Shown here piece after piece: positions 45,252 through 54,021 of a DNA stretch of 64,000 nucleotides. A program made the translations under genes and the position numbers. Below the pieces are notes generated by a model. That model was not told the origin of the DNA and did no database searches. It saw only the letters and a program-made list of their open reading frames with translations. Source of the DNA: Anaerosacchariphilus polymeriproducens (lineage in GTDB: Bacteria; Bacillota; Clostridia; Lachnospirales; Lachnospiraceae); assembly GCF_003363435.1 (NCBI RefSeq), contig NZ_QRCT01000029.1, forward strand, positions 1-64,000. The letters are read 5' to 3'. How positions within the stretch are numbered: the stretch's first letter is position 1; the number at the start of each line of letters is the position of its first letter.

Positions 45252-46142
45252 ATGAGTACTTTAATTGACAATCAAAAAAAAGGTTATTTATATGAAAATT
45301 TTCGGCTTTTTCATCTCAAAGACAAATCGAACCAAGAATTTGAATATCACTTTCATGATTTTGATAAGATAATAATTTTTTTATCCGGAACGGTTACTTA
45401 CCTTATTGAAGGAAAAGCTTATTATTTAAAGCCATGGGACATTTTACTTGTGAATCATCATGATATACACAGACCCATAATCGATGCTGCTAATACCTAT
45501 GAAAGAATAATCATCTGGATCAAACCGGATTACATAGAACAGCAAAAAAATAATTCTACTGATATTACTGCCTGTTTTACGAAAGCAATAGAAAAAAGTT
45601 TCAATCTAATTCGATTAGAATCTGATCTTCTACAAAAAATACAATACCTTATTAGTGAGCTTGAAACAGCGCTGCTTTCTGAAGAGTTTGGTTCTGATCT
45701 TTTAAGTAATTCTCTCTTTATACAATTTATGGTTTACTTAAATCGTATATTCTTAAGGGAACAATATACCAATGATACTTCTTTTTTAAAATATGATAAA
45801 CAAACAGAAGAAGTCATTCGCTATATTAATCAACATCTATCTGAACCATTATCGAACCAAAAATTAGCTCATGAATTTTACTTGAGTAAATATTATTTAA
45901 TGCATAAATTTAAAGAAGAAACCGGTTACTCTATCCACAATTATATTTTACATAAAAGGCTTCTTCTTTCTGTAGAATATTTAAAAGATGGGATTCCCGT
46001 AATGAAAGCCGCCCAATTAAGTGGTTTTGGAGATTATTCCAGCTTTTTGCGCTCGTTTCGAAAACTTTTTCATAAGTCTCCAAGAGATTTCATGAATTCT
46101 AATGAAATGAATGTTTCCAATAATAACAAAAAACTATTATGA
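45252..46142 (+). CDS. AraC-family transcriptional regulator
   Basis: A 296-residue regulator with an N-terminal cupin (EFEYHFHDFDKIIIFLSGTVTY's region, then YLKPWDILLVNHHDIHRP) and a C-terminal AraC double helix-turn-helix (NQKLAHEFYLSKYYLMHKFK, then MKAAQLSGFGDYSSFLRSFR, then KLFHKSPRDF). The metal/sugar-pocket His residues suggest small-molecule sensing. ATG 45252 has GGGAG eight nt upstream; the in-frame ATG five codons earlier has no site. It is divergent from the dapF-like gene, with 177 bp between. Confidence 0.87.
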   Translation: MSTLIDNQKKGYLYENFRLFHLKDKSNQEFEYHFHDFDKIIIFLSGTVTYLIEGKAYYLKPWDILLVNHHDIHRPIIDAANTYERIIIWIKPDYIEQQKNNSTDITACFTKAIEKSFNLIRLESDLLQKIQYLISELETALLSEEFGSDLLSNSLFIQFMVYLNRIFLREQYTNDTSFLKYDKQTEEVIRYINQHLSEPLSNQKLAHEFYLSKYYLMHKFKEETGYSIHNYILHKRLLLSVEYLKDGIPVMKAAQLSGFGDYSSFLRSFRKLFHKSPRDFMNSNEMNVSNNNKKLL

Positions 46143-46208
46143 TTTAAGCAAAAGATGTTATAATTTAATAATCATGTTATAATACTTTAAAAACAGGAGG
46201 ACATTATT

Positions 46209-46961
46209 ATGAAACTAATTTCGTGGAATGTAAATGGTATAAGAGCCTGTATGCAAAAAGGATTCTTGGATTTTTTCAAAGATATAGATGCAGATATTTT
46301 CTGTATACAAGAAACCAAACTACAGGAAGGACAAATAGATTTAGAGCTGGAAGGCTATTATCAATACTGGAATTATGCTATAAAAAAAGGATATTCCGGT
46401 ACTGCTATTTTCACTAAGACAAAACCAATTGATGTGTCTTATGGTATTGGTATTGATGAACACGATCAGGAAGGAAGAGTAATTACTTTAGAATATAAAG
46501 AATTTTATATGATTACGGTTTATACACCAAATTCACAATCAGAATTAGCTCGACTTGAATATCGCATGAAATGGGAAGATGATTTCTTACATTATCTTAA
46601 ATCATTAGAAGAAAAAAAACCTGTCATTTTCTGTGGTGATTTAAATGTAGCTCATAAAGAAATTGATTTGAAAAATCCAAAAAACAATCGAAAAAATGCT
46701 GGATTTACAGAGGAAGAACGTAGCAAATTCACATCTATAGTAGAGGCTGGGTTTATTGATACATTTCGATATTTCCATCCTAAGAAAGAGGGGATCTATT
46801 CTTGGTGGTCATACCGTTTTAAAGCAAGAAGTAAAAATGCAGGATGGAGAATTGATTATTTTTGTACTTCTTCTTCGTTAAAATCAAAACTCAAGGATGC
46901 TAAAATCCATACTGAAATTTTAGGTTCTGATCATTGCCCGGTTGAGTTAGTAATAGAATAA
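46209..46961 (+). CDS. xth: exodeoxyribonuclease III / AP endonuclease
   Basis: A 250-residue EEP-superfamily nuclease for abasic-site repair. The metal Glu is in [15 protein letters not shown], and catalytic residues lie in [37 protein letters not shown] (Asp and Asn) and the C-terminal [12 protein letters not shown]. Length and motifs match ExoA/ExoIII. AGGAGG precedes the ATG. It is followed by a GC-rich hairpin and stands alone. Confidence 0.95.
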   Translation: MKLISWNVNGIRACMQKGFLDFFKDIDADIFCIQETKLQEGQIDLELEGYYQYWNYAIKKGYSGTAIFTKTKPIDVSYGIGIDEHDQEGRVITLEYKEFYMITVYTPNSQSELARLEYRMKWEDDFLHYLKSLEEKKPVIFCGDLNVAHKEIDLKNPKNNRKNAGFTEEERSKFTSIVEAGFIDTFRYFHPKKEGIYSWWSYRFKARSKNAGWRIDYFCTSSSLKSKLKDAKIHTEILGSDHCPVELVIE

Positions 46962-46991
46962 GCCGCAGTGTCATTTATGACTTTCTGCGGC
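46962..46991 (+). terminator. GCCGCAG/CTGCGGC hairpin after xth
   Basis: GCCGCAG (46962-46968) pairs perfectly with CTGCGGC (46985-46991), with an inner GTCAT/ATGAC pairing. It overlaps the xth stop region and lies between convergent genes. There is no T-tract, so it may be a transcript-end stabiliser. Confidence 0.55.
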
Positions 46992-47012
46992 TATACAATC
47001 TAATAGTCCGAA

Positions 47013-48065
47013 CTATTCTTTTACTTTTATAATTTTAATACAATTTGGTGTCTCTATAGAAATAGGTTTCCATTTCCAACTAAAATATTTATTTTCATAA
47101 TCAACAGCAAAAGTCATAATTTGATTGGATTCATGATTCAAAGAGACAATGTATTTATTATTAGGTAATATTCCTACATCTTTTGGATAATCTCCACTAA
47201 TCGGAAGACTGCAAACCGTTTGTAATGTTCCATCTGATTGATTGATTTCAAAAATTGTAACGCTATTATTACCAGCATTAGTGCAATATAAATACCTACC
47301 ATCCTCTGAAATTTTCATAGCAATTGAAATAGAATTGCTTCCCGCATTTTGAGATATTGTTGATATTGTTTGAATTAATTCAAATTTTGGAATTTCCCCA
47401 TCTCCTTCATAACTATAAACATGAACACATTTTTTGGCTTCGCAATTCAAATAAGCATATTTACCATTATTACTGAAAATAATAAATCTTGGCTGTGAAT
47501 CTAATTCACATCTTAAAATATCTACTAGTTTTAATTTCCCATTTGCTCTATTTAATCCATATATTTTAACATGTCCTACTCCCATATCAACGACCAATAA
47601 ATATTTTTGATCCGGTGTCATAGTAACACTACTGATATGTGTACTTAAATTTCTTTCTGTGACCGTACCAAGTCCTTTATGGAATATTCCGTCAGTGATT
47701 TGATCTAAACCACCATCTTCCCGCAAACGTAAAACTGTAACTTTCCCATCATGATAACCTGCAACAAATAAAAATTCATCTTTTGCATCTGTAGAAATAT
47801 GACAACCTCTCATTCCTTCAATAGATCTCTCGTTAATTTTTTCCAAATCACCATCAGGTAATATTTTATATGCTTCAACTCCCATGTCACAAATAGAATA
47901 TAAATATTCTTTATTATTTGATATCGCAATATAGGATGCATTATTGATAGGAATCGTCTTTCGTTCAATTAGTCTTCCATTTTCAATATCCATATCATAA
48001 ATATAGATTCCTTTACTATCTCCATGAGTATAAGTCCCAACATACGCTACATATTTATCTCCCAT
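47013..48065 (-). CDS. lactonase-family seven-bladed beta-propeller protein (Pgl-like)
   Basis: A 350-residue cytoplasmic protein of the 6-phosphogluconolactonase/YbhE propeller family. Repeated blade motifs are visible: YVAYVGTYTHGDSKGIYIYD, NNASYIAISNNKEYLYSI, VTMTPDQKYLLVVDMG, IAMKISEDGRYLYCTNAGNN and YPKDVGILPNNKYIVSLN. The family often hydrolyses 6-phosphogluconolactone, but many members have other or unknown substrates, and no pentose phosphate gene is adjacent. It starts at ATG 48065 with AGGAGG upstream. Confidence 0.85.
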   Translation of the reverse strand: MGDKYVAYVGTYTHGDSKGIYIYDMDIENGRLIERKTIPINNASYIAISNNKEYLYSICDMGVEAYKILPDGDLEKINERSIEGMRGCHISTDAKDEFLFVAGYHDGKVTVLRLREDGGLDQITDGIFHKGLGTVTERNLSTHISSVTMTPDQKYLLVVDMGVGHVKIYGLNRANGKLKLVDILRCELDSQPRFIIFSNNGKYAYLNCEAKKCVHVYSYEGDGEIPKFELIQTISTISQNAGSNSISIAMKISEDGRYLYCTNAGNNSVTIFEINQSDGTLQTVCSLPISGDYPKDVGILPNNKYIVSLNHESNQIMTFAVDYENKYFSWKWKPISIETPNCIKIIKVKE

Positions 48066-48221
48066 TGGATTTCCTCCTATCGTTTTTCTATTCTCTTTTA
48101 TTCACTTATCTTAGAATAGCATAATCTTTTTGTTTTGTTAAGATATTTTAGAATATATCTTGCAATCTATTTCCATATCTACTAAACTATTTTTATTCTT
48201 ATGAAATTAGGAGACTCTAAA

Positions 48222-49583
48222 ATGACAGATCAAAACACGAAACAAGATAATAAAATGGGAATTTTCCCAATACCAAAATTACTTTTGAGTGTTTCTATGC
48301 CTATTGTTCTATCCATGTTAATTCAAGCACTTTATAATATATTCGATAGTGCCTTTGTTGCTCGTATCGGCCCCAAGGCTTTAGCAGCTGTTTCATTAAC
48401 TTTTCCAATTCAAATGCTTATGATATCTGTTTCAGTTGGAACCGGAATTGGAATCAATGCATTATTATCCAGAAGTCTTGGTGCAGGCAATACAAAAGCT
48501 GTTAATTTGGCAGCAGGTAACGGAATTTTTTTGAATATGATCAATTATTTGTTATTTTTAATTATAGGTATTACTTGTTCAACTATCTATTTCAAAATGC
48601 AGGTTAATGATCCTGCCATTATTTCTTATGGAAAACAATACATGTTAATATGCACTACTTTTTCTTTCAGTATTTTTTTACAAGTAACTTTTGAACGTTT
48701 ATTGCAAGCCACCGGAAAAACAATATACTCTATGATTTCACAGGGTACAGGAGCAATTGTTAATATAATATTGGATCCGATTCTTATTTTTGGTTTATTT
48801 GGATTCCCTAGACTTGAAGTGACTGGAGCAGCAATTGCGACATTGATTGGACAAACTTTTGGAATGTTGATGAGTTTCCTTTTTAACATTACTAAAAATA
48901 AAGAAATTAATCTCTCTTATAAAATATTTAAAATAGATATTTCTACTATATTTACAATTTATTCGGTAGGATTTCCTGCTATCATTATGCAGTCTCTTAC
49001 TTCGCTTATGACTTTGGGACTAAATTATATTTTACTTATGTTTTCAACTACTGCAGTCTCTGTTTTTGGTATTTATTATAAACTACAGAATTTTATTTTT
49101 ATGCCTATCTACGGATTAACAACCGGAATGATTCCAATCATTGCATATAATTATGGTGCTCAAAATAAAAAACGAATATTAGATACTCTAAAATTAAGTA
49201 CTTATATTTCTGTTGGGATCATGTCTTTCGGTCTTATATTTTTTCAATTAATTCCGTCAAAATTATTATCAATTTTTAATGCATCCTCTAAAATGCTTAA
49301 TATAGGAATTCCAGCTCTTCGTATCATTAGCTTAAGTTTTATTTTTGCAGGTATATGTTTGACCATATCAGCTTCTTTTCAGGCATTAGGCAATGGTCTT
49401 TACAGTCTTCTCGTATCAATTGTACGACAAATCCTGTTCCTTCTACCGGCTTCATTTTTATTTGCCAGTTTTTTGGGGCTAGAATCTCTATGGTTTGCAT
49501 TTCCAATCTCCGAAATAGCTGCACTAATTTTTGCAATGTATCTTTTTAAAAGAATTTTTAGGAAACGATTAAAAAATTTATAA
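48222..49583 (+). CDS. MATE-family efflux transporter
   Basis: A 453-residue membrane protein with 12 predicted helices in two pseudo-symmetrical halves. Family marks include LLLSVSMPIVLSMLIQALYN, AFVARIGPKALAAVSLTFPI, and in the second half FPAIIMQSLTSLMTLGLNYI. It exports cationic or organic compounds using a Na+ or H+ gradient; the substrate is unknown. ATG 48222 has AGGAG at good spacing; an earlier in-frame ATG at 48201 overlaps that site. It is divergent from the lactonase gene. Confidence 0.92.
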   Translation: MTDQNTKQDNKMGIFPIPKLLLSVSMPIVLSMLIQALYNIFDSAFVARIGPKALAAVSLTFPIQMLMISVSVGTGIGINALLSRSLGAGNTKAVNLAAGNGIFLNMINYLLFLIIGITCSTIYFKMQVNDPAIISYGKQYMLICTTFSFSIFLQVTFERLLQATGKTIYSMISQGTGAIVNIILDPILIFGLFGFPRLEVTGAAIATLIGQTFGMLMSFLFNITKNKEINLSYKIFKIDISTIFTIYSVGFPAIIMQSLTSLMTLGLNYILLMFSTTAVSVFGIYYKLQNFIFMPIYGLTTGMIPIIAYNYGAQNKKRILDTLKLSTYISVGIMSFGLIFFQLIPSKLLSIFNASSKMLNIGIPALRIISLSFIFAGICLTISASFQALGNGLYSLLVSIVRQILFLLPASFLFASFLGLESLWFAFPISEIAALIFAMYLFKRIFRKRLKNL

Positions 49584-49725
49584 AAGATTTTAAGCAAAAA
49601 AGCTGATTAATTCATAAAATATTTAGGAAGAACTTAAAAATATCTGCTAAAGTTGTATATCTTGTATTTTATTTTAAATACTATTATAATGATTTTAATT
49701 TAAATATTTTATATAGGAGGTTATT

Positions 49726-50235
49726 ATGTCAAATTTTAAGGAAATAAAACCAGAAGAACTTCAATCTAATCCATTTGAGATTATTGGAAAAGAATGGATG
49801 CTTGTGACTGCACAAAGTGGAGATAAAATAAATACAATGACTGCCTCATGGGGCGGTGTCGGTGTAATGTGGGGGAAAAATGTAGTTTTTGTTGTAATCC
49901 GTCCTCAGCGTTTTACGAAAGAAATTGTAGACTCTGCAGAAACCTTATCGCTTTCCTTTTTTGGTAATGCATATCGAGAAAAACTAAATTATCTTGGTAC
50001 TGTATCCGGTCGCGATGAAAATAAAATAAAGAATTCTGATTTAACTGTAGCTACTATGGATTCTACTCCTTACTTTGAAGAAGCTCATACAGTTATAATT
50101 GGAAAAAAATTATTTGCTCAGCAATATGATTCTCAAGCTTTTCTTGATAAATCATTAGAAAAACAATGGTATCCGGATAACGATTATCATATCATGTATA
50201 TTTGCGAAATTGAAAAACTTTTAGTAACTGCATAA
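49726..50235 (+). CDS. flavin reductase-family (FMN-binding) protein
   Basis: A 169-residue split-barrel protein of the flavin reductase-like/DIM6 family. NTMTASWGGVGVMWGKNVVFV and VVIRPQRFTKEIVDSAETLSLSFF's region form the FMN-binding core. It ends HIMYICEIEKLL. Such proteins reduce flavins or small substrates, often supplying reduced FMN to partners. AGGAGG precedes the ATG. It is 22 bp upstream of the pseudouridine synthase, so the two are probably co-transcribed, but no functional link is evident. Confidence 0.87.
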   Translation: MSNFKEIKPEELQSNPFEIIGKEWMLVTAQSGDKINTMTASWGGVGVMWGKNVVFVVIRPQRFTKEIVDSAETLSLSFFGNAYREKLNYLGTVSGRDENKIKNSDLTVATMDSTPYFEEAHTVIIGKKLFAQQYDSQAFLDKSLEKQWYPDNDYHIMYICEIEKLLVTA

Positions 50236-50257
50236 TAATAAAACAGGATGGAGCATT

Positions 50258-51148
50258 ATGGAACGTATTCTTCAATATGAAATTACAAATGAATATGATG
50301 GTATCAGCATCAATGATTTTTTACTACAACATGGTTATTCTAGAAAATTGATAACTACTTTAAAGAAAACAGAATTTTCTATTATAGTTAATGGCAAATG
50401 GACCTATACAAAAGAACGTCTTCACCAAGGTGAACTTTTAAGAGTATCGATTATTGAAGAGCATAATTCTCAAAATATCATTCCCATCTCTATGCCTTTG
50501 GATATTTTTTATGAAGATGAAGATATTTTAGTTGTGAATAAACCATCTAACACTCCAATTCATCCTTCTCAAAATAATTACGAAAATACATTAGCAAATG
50601 GGATAATGTATCATTTTAAAGAACAAGGATTGTCTTGTCTTTTTCGATGTATAAATCGTTTGGATCGTGATACGACCGGATTAACAATTATAGCAAAAAA
50701 TATGCTTAGCAGTTGCATTTTATCCAATATGATGAAAAAACGTGAAATCCATCGTGAATATTTAGCGGTCGTAAATGGACTAATTCCCGCATATGGAACA
50801 ATAACAGCACCTATTGCACGAACATTCGGTTCAACAATCGAAAGGTGTATCAACTTTGAAAGAGGTGAACCTGCTATCACCCATTTTCGCCGGCTATCTT
50901 ATAAAAATGGATACGCCCTTGTTTCTATTAAATTAGAAACAGGGCGCACCCATCAAATACGTGTACATATGAAACATATTGGTCATCCATTACCAGGCGA
51001 TTTTATTTATAATCCTGACGACACTACGATAGGCAGACAAGCTCTTCATTCTCATAAACTTTCTTTCAAGCATCCAATTACCAAAGAATCTTTGAATTTT
51101 TTTGCACCACTGCCTTCAGATATGAAAACTATAGCATTCCAGCTTTAA
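50258..51148 (+). CDS. RluA-family RNA pseudouridine synthase
   Basis: A 296-residue enzyme isomerising uridine in rRNA or tRNA. A short S4-like N-terminal segment (YDGISINDFLLQHGYSRKL, then SIIVNGKWT) is followed by the catalytic domain. DILVVNKPSNTPIHPS is motif I, and the catalytic Asp is in RCINRLDRDTTGLTIIAKN near residue 135. ETGRTHQIRVHMKHIGHPL is the third motif. The target RNA cannot be assigned. Its 3' end overlaps the convergent UPF0303 gene by 20 bp. Confidence 0.93.
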   Translation: MERILQYEITNEYDGISINDFLLQHGYSRKLITTLKKTEFSIIVNGKWTYTKERLHQGELLRVSIIEEHNSQNIIPISMPLDIFYEDEDILVVNKPSNTPIHPSQNNYENTLANGIMYHFKEQGLSCLFRCINRLDRDTTGLTIIAKNMLSSCILSNMMKKREIHREYLAVVNGLIPAYGTITAPIARTFGSTIERCINFERGEPAITHFRRLSYKNGYALVSIKLETGRTHQIRVHMKHIGHPLPGDFIYNPDDTTIGRQALHSHKLSFKHPITKESLNFFAPLPSDMKTIAFQL

Positions 51149-51629
51149 TTCTGGCTACTTCATCAACATGCAGGTATTTACTAATACACTTAATCAGTAA
51201 ATCATGATCTGAAACATGATCTAATCCGGAAACTGTAATCGTTCCAATAACACCTACTTCTTCTATACGTAGCGGGAATCCACCACCACAGGCAGCATAT
51301 TCTTTTGGATCTAAGCCCATATCTTCTAATACTTCACCATTCTTCTGAAGATTACTATAAACTAAAAGACTGCTTTGTTCTGTCATTTTGACTGTGTTAT
51401 GTTTTTTTTGTACCCAATTATCATTATTCAGACATCTTCCTGTTGCAAAATACTGAAATGGAATTAATCCATTGTTTAAACGAATGCTGACAGCAACGGA
51501 AAGTCCTCTCTTTTTGGATTCAGTAACAATAAGACTACCCAGTTCCCAAGCATCATCATTCGTAAAATGGGTAAATTGTAAAATTTCTTCTTGCATTTCC
51601 AACACTTTGATAACTTCTTCAATTGTCAT
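51129..51629 (-). CDS. UPF0303 / heme-degrading-domain protein
   Basis: A 166-residue cytoplasmic protein of the UPF0303 family, which contains the domain called heme-degrading (HbpS/GlcG-like). Typical blocks are DDAWELGSLIVTESKKRGLS, then VAVSIRLNNGLIPFQYFATG, and near the end YAACGGGFPLRIEEVGVIGT followed by VSGLDHVSDHDLLIKCIS. Despite the domain name, heme breakdown is not shown for most members. AAGGAGG precedes the ATG. It converges on and overlaps the pseudouridine synthase gene and lies upstream of nothing on its strand. Confidence 0.85.
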   Translation of the reverse strand: MTIEEVIKVLEMQEEILQFTHFTNDDAWELGSLIVTESKKRGLSVAVSIRLNNGLIPFQYFATGRCLNNDNWVQKKHNTVKMTEQSSLLVYSNLQKNGEVLEDMGLDPKEYAACGGGFPLRIEEVGVIGTITVSGLDHVSDHDLLIKCISKYLHVDEVARIKAGML

Positions 51630-51643
51630 AATAATAACCTCCT

Positions 51644-52648
51644 TTATCTGGCTCTATCTGGAAATCCAACTTTTCTTTGCACTTTACGTAATGTTTTTAT
51701 TGCATAATGATTTGCTTTCTCTGCATTTGATTTTATAATTCCATCTATATAACTTTTTTCACTACATAATTCATTAAAACGTTCTTGAACCGGTTTTAAT
51801 CTAGATACCACAGTCTCTCCTACTGCTGCTTTCAAATCCCCATATCCTTTTCCCTCAAAATCTTTTACAGCTTCTTCAGGTGTTTTTTTTGTACATCCAC
51901 AATAGATATCAATTAGATTTTTTATTCCTGGTTGTTCATCACGATAAGCGATATTTGCTTCGGAATCTGTCACTGCACGTTTAAATTTTCTAATGATAGT
52001 ATCAACATCATCCATTAAATATACACTTGCATTGACATTTTCATCGGATTTGGACATTTTCTTAGTTGGTTCCTGTAAACTCATTACTTTGGCACCACTT
52101 TTTCCTATATAAGCTTCCGGTATTGTAAAAACATCACCATAGATTCCATTAAACCTCTGAGCTATATCTCTTGTAATCTCTAAATGCTGTATCTGATCAA
52201 TTCCTACCGGAACTACATCTGTCTGAAATAATAAGATATCCGCAGCCATAAGTACCGGATATGTAAATAATCCAGCATTGATATTATCTGCATGCTTTTT
52301 GGATTTATCTTTATATTGAGTCATACGGCTTAATTCGCCCATATACGTATAACAATTTAAGATCCACGCTAATTCTGAATGCCCTGATACATGCGATTGA
52401 TAATAAATGCAGTTTTTTTCAGGATCTAATCCTGCAGCAATATATAAAGTCAATAAATTTCTTGCTCTTTTTCTAAGTTCTGACGGCTCCTGTCTTACCG
52501 TAATAGAATGTAAATCTACTACACTATAAAAACATTCATATTCATCACTTAAAGTGACCCAGTTTTGCAAAGCACCTAGATAATTCCCTAATGTCAAAGT
52601 TCCTGTTGCCTGCATGCCACTAAATAAAATTTTCTTATCATTTATCAT
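51644..52648 (-). CDS. trpS: tryptophanyl-tRNA synthetase
   Basis: A 334-residue class Ic synthetase. KKILFSGMQATGTLTLGNYL contains the HIGH-type motif (TLGN). PVLMAADILLFQTDVVPVGI, DQIQHLEITRDIAQRFN and the KMSKS motif PTKKMSKSDENVNASV near residue 195 confirm it. I chose ATG 52648; GGAGG is about ten nt upstream, and 23 in-frame codons before it would overlap the gene upstream. No Trp T-box or trp operon is visible before it. Confidence 0.95.
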   Translation of the reverse strand: MINDKKILFSGMQATGTLTLGNYLGALQNWVTLSDEYECFYSVVDLHSITVRQEPSELRKRARNLLTLYIAAGLDPEKNCIYYQSHVSGHSELAWILNCYTYMGELSRMTQYKDKSKKHADNINAGLFTYPVLMAADILLFQTDVVPVGIDQIQHLEITRDIAQRFNGIYGDVFTIPEAYIGKSGAKVMSLQEPTKKMSKSDENVNASVYLMDDVDTIIRKFKRAVTDSEANIAYRDEQPGIKNLIDIYCGCTKKTPEEAVKDFEGKGYGDLKAAVGETVVSRLKPVQERFNELCSEKSYIDGIIKSNAEKANHYAIKTLRKVQRKVGFPDRAR

Positions 52649-52697
52649 TCCAATATTTCCTCCCAATTTGCAATTACAAACTGTTTTCAGTTTATCA

Positions 52698-53258
52698 CTA
52701 TAAATCAGGTAAGTCAACGTGAGTCGTTTTCTTGCCTAATAGTTCTTTTCTTATAAAACTGTAAAGTGCGTCTTCTCCTTCGTTTGCTAATTTATTTAGT
52801 AAAAACTCAAGAATGGTTCTTGTTTCATCATGAATCATCGTCTTATCTTTTCCACCTTTATAATATTCCAGTGGAGATGCATCTGTATACTCTTCTTTTT
52901 TATACACTTTAGATGCCGCTATACGATCCATTAACATTTCAATTACATATTTGTTTGGCATCTTCATGCCAGTCATCCCTGTTTTAGGAGTCATACCATA
53001 ATCAATCCAATATTCAAAATGATGTTTGTTACGCCCTTTATGATGTAGCCAAGAAGAGGAATATCCCTTTTCTTCACGTTCGGCATTGTTTGGACTTCTT
53101 GTCCCTTGATAATATTTACATCCTACCAAAAATTCGGTTGGAGAAAATTTAGACAAATCGTGAGTTATTCCTTGCCAATATAATCCAACTTTAAAACAGC
53201 CCTTCATTACTAACCATTTGTGATACATTACTGTATTTAAATGCTTCCATGCTTTCAT
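52698..53258 (-). CDS. DUF5662 family protein
   Basis: A 186-residue soluble protein that I recognise as DUF5662, common in Firmicutes and phages. It is rich in His, Asp and Trp: GITHDLSKFSPTEFLVGCKY near residue 35, SSSWLHHKGRNKHHFEYWID near residue 68, and MIHDETRTILEFLL near residue 140. The HD and HH pairs on helices resemble an HD-type metal hydrolase site, but the function is unknown. The upstream ribosome binding site is weak. It lies 49 bp before trpS and 45 bp after traX. Confidence 0.8.
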   Translation of the reverse strand: MKAWKHLNTVMYHKWLVMKGCFKVGLYWQGITHDLSKFSPTEFLVGCKYYQGTRSPNNAEREEKGYSSSWLHHKGRNKHHFEYWIDYGMTPKTGMTGMKMPNKYVIEMLMDRIAASKVYKKEEYTDASPLEYYKGGKDKTMIHDETRTILEFLLNKLANEGEDALYSFIRKELLGKKTTHVDLPDL

Positions 53259-53303
53259 TCTATCACTCTCTATACTTTCTATTTTCTTATATTCTATTTA
53301 AAT

Positions 53304-54020
53304 TTATATCAATAATATAATTCCATATATTAATAGTAAATGAATTGGATAAAACAAATAAAAACTCCATTTCATTCTAAACCCTCGTTCACCATTATAC
53401 AGCTCAATAGGTAATAATGACAAGATTGCATAATCCTGAATAAAAAATTCAAAAATCAAATTTGTCTCCCAAAGGTAAGAAAACTGAAACAAACGAATTA
53501 GTATTATAGAATTTACAACAAAAAATGCAATGATCCTTTTAATACTATTATCTTTAAATAAATAAAATATAATAATTAAAAGTACGCCTGCCCCTCCATA
53601 ATCTGTACCAAAAGCTCCGGCTGCAAAAATTAAACTAACAACTCCTAATACTTTAACAACCAACTGTATATTTTCTTTTATAATAATTAAACATAATAAA
53701 CCCAAAAGTAATGTAAAAAATACGTTTTGCTGTTCCCAATAAAATACTTTTCTATGAAAAGCTAAATCATAAGGAATCTCTGAAATAAGAGCAAACATTA
53801 ATAATCGCAAGCTATATTTTTTTACATTCTTAGTATGAACAAAACCTTCTGTTATTAAATAGCAAAATATAGGAAAAGCGATTCGACCAACATAACGCAT
53901 CCAAACTTGCTGTGGAAATACTGTATATCCCAGATGATCAATCAGCATTGTAACAATGGCAATTATTTTAAGCCAAAATCCTGATAAACATCCCTCTTTC
54001 GTTTCTATTTTTTGAATCAT
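53304..54020 (-). CDS. TraX-family membrane protein
   Basis: A 238-residue integral membrane protein. The TraX hallmark FWLKIIAIVTMLIDHLGYTVF is near residue 15, then RYVGRIAFPIFCYLITEGF and SEIPYDLAFHRK. About seven helices follow. TraX was named for F-pilin N-acetylation, and chromosomal homologues are widespread acyltransferase-like proteins of unknown target. It starts one nt after the GlgX-like stop, so the two are translationally coupled. No conjugation genes are present. Confidence 0.85.
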   Translation of the reverse strand: MIQKIETKEGCLSGFWLKIIAIVTMLIDHLGYTVFPQQVWMRYVGRIAFPIFCYLITEGFVHTKNVKKYSLRLLMFALISEIPYDLAFHRKVFYWEQQNVFFTLLLGLLCLIIIKENIQLVVKVLGVVSLIFAAGAFGTDYGGAGVLLIIIFYLFKDNSIKRIIAFFVVNSIILIRLFQFSYLWETNLIFEFFIQDYAILSLLPIELYNGERGFRMKWSFYLFYPIHLLLIYGIILLI

Positions 54021-54021
54021 A

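Noticed and set aside
53304-54020. TraX as evidence of a conjugative element
   Set aside because: There are no relaxase, coupling-protein, type IV secretion or integrase genes; chromosomal TraX-like proteins are common.
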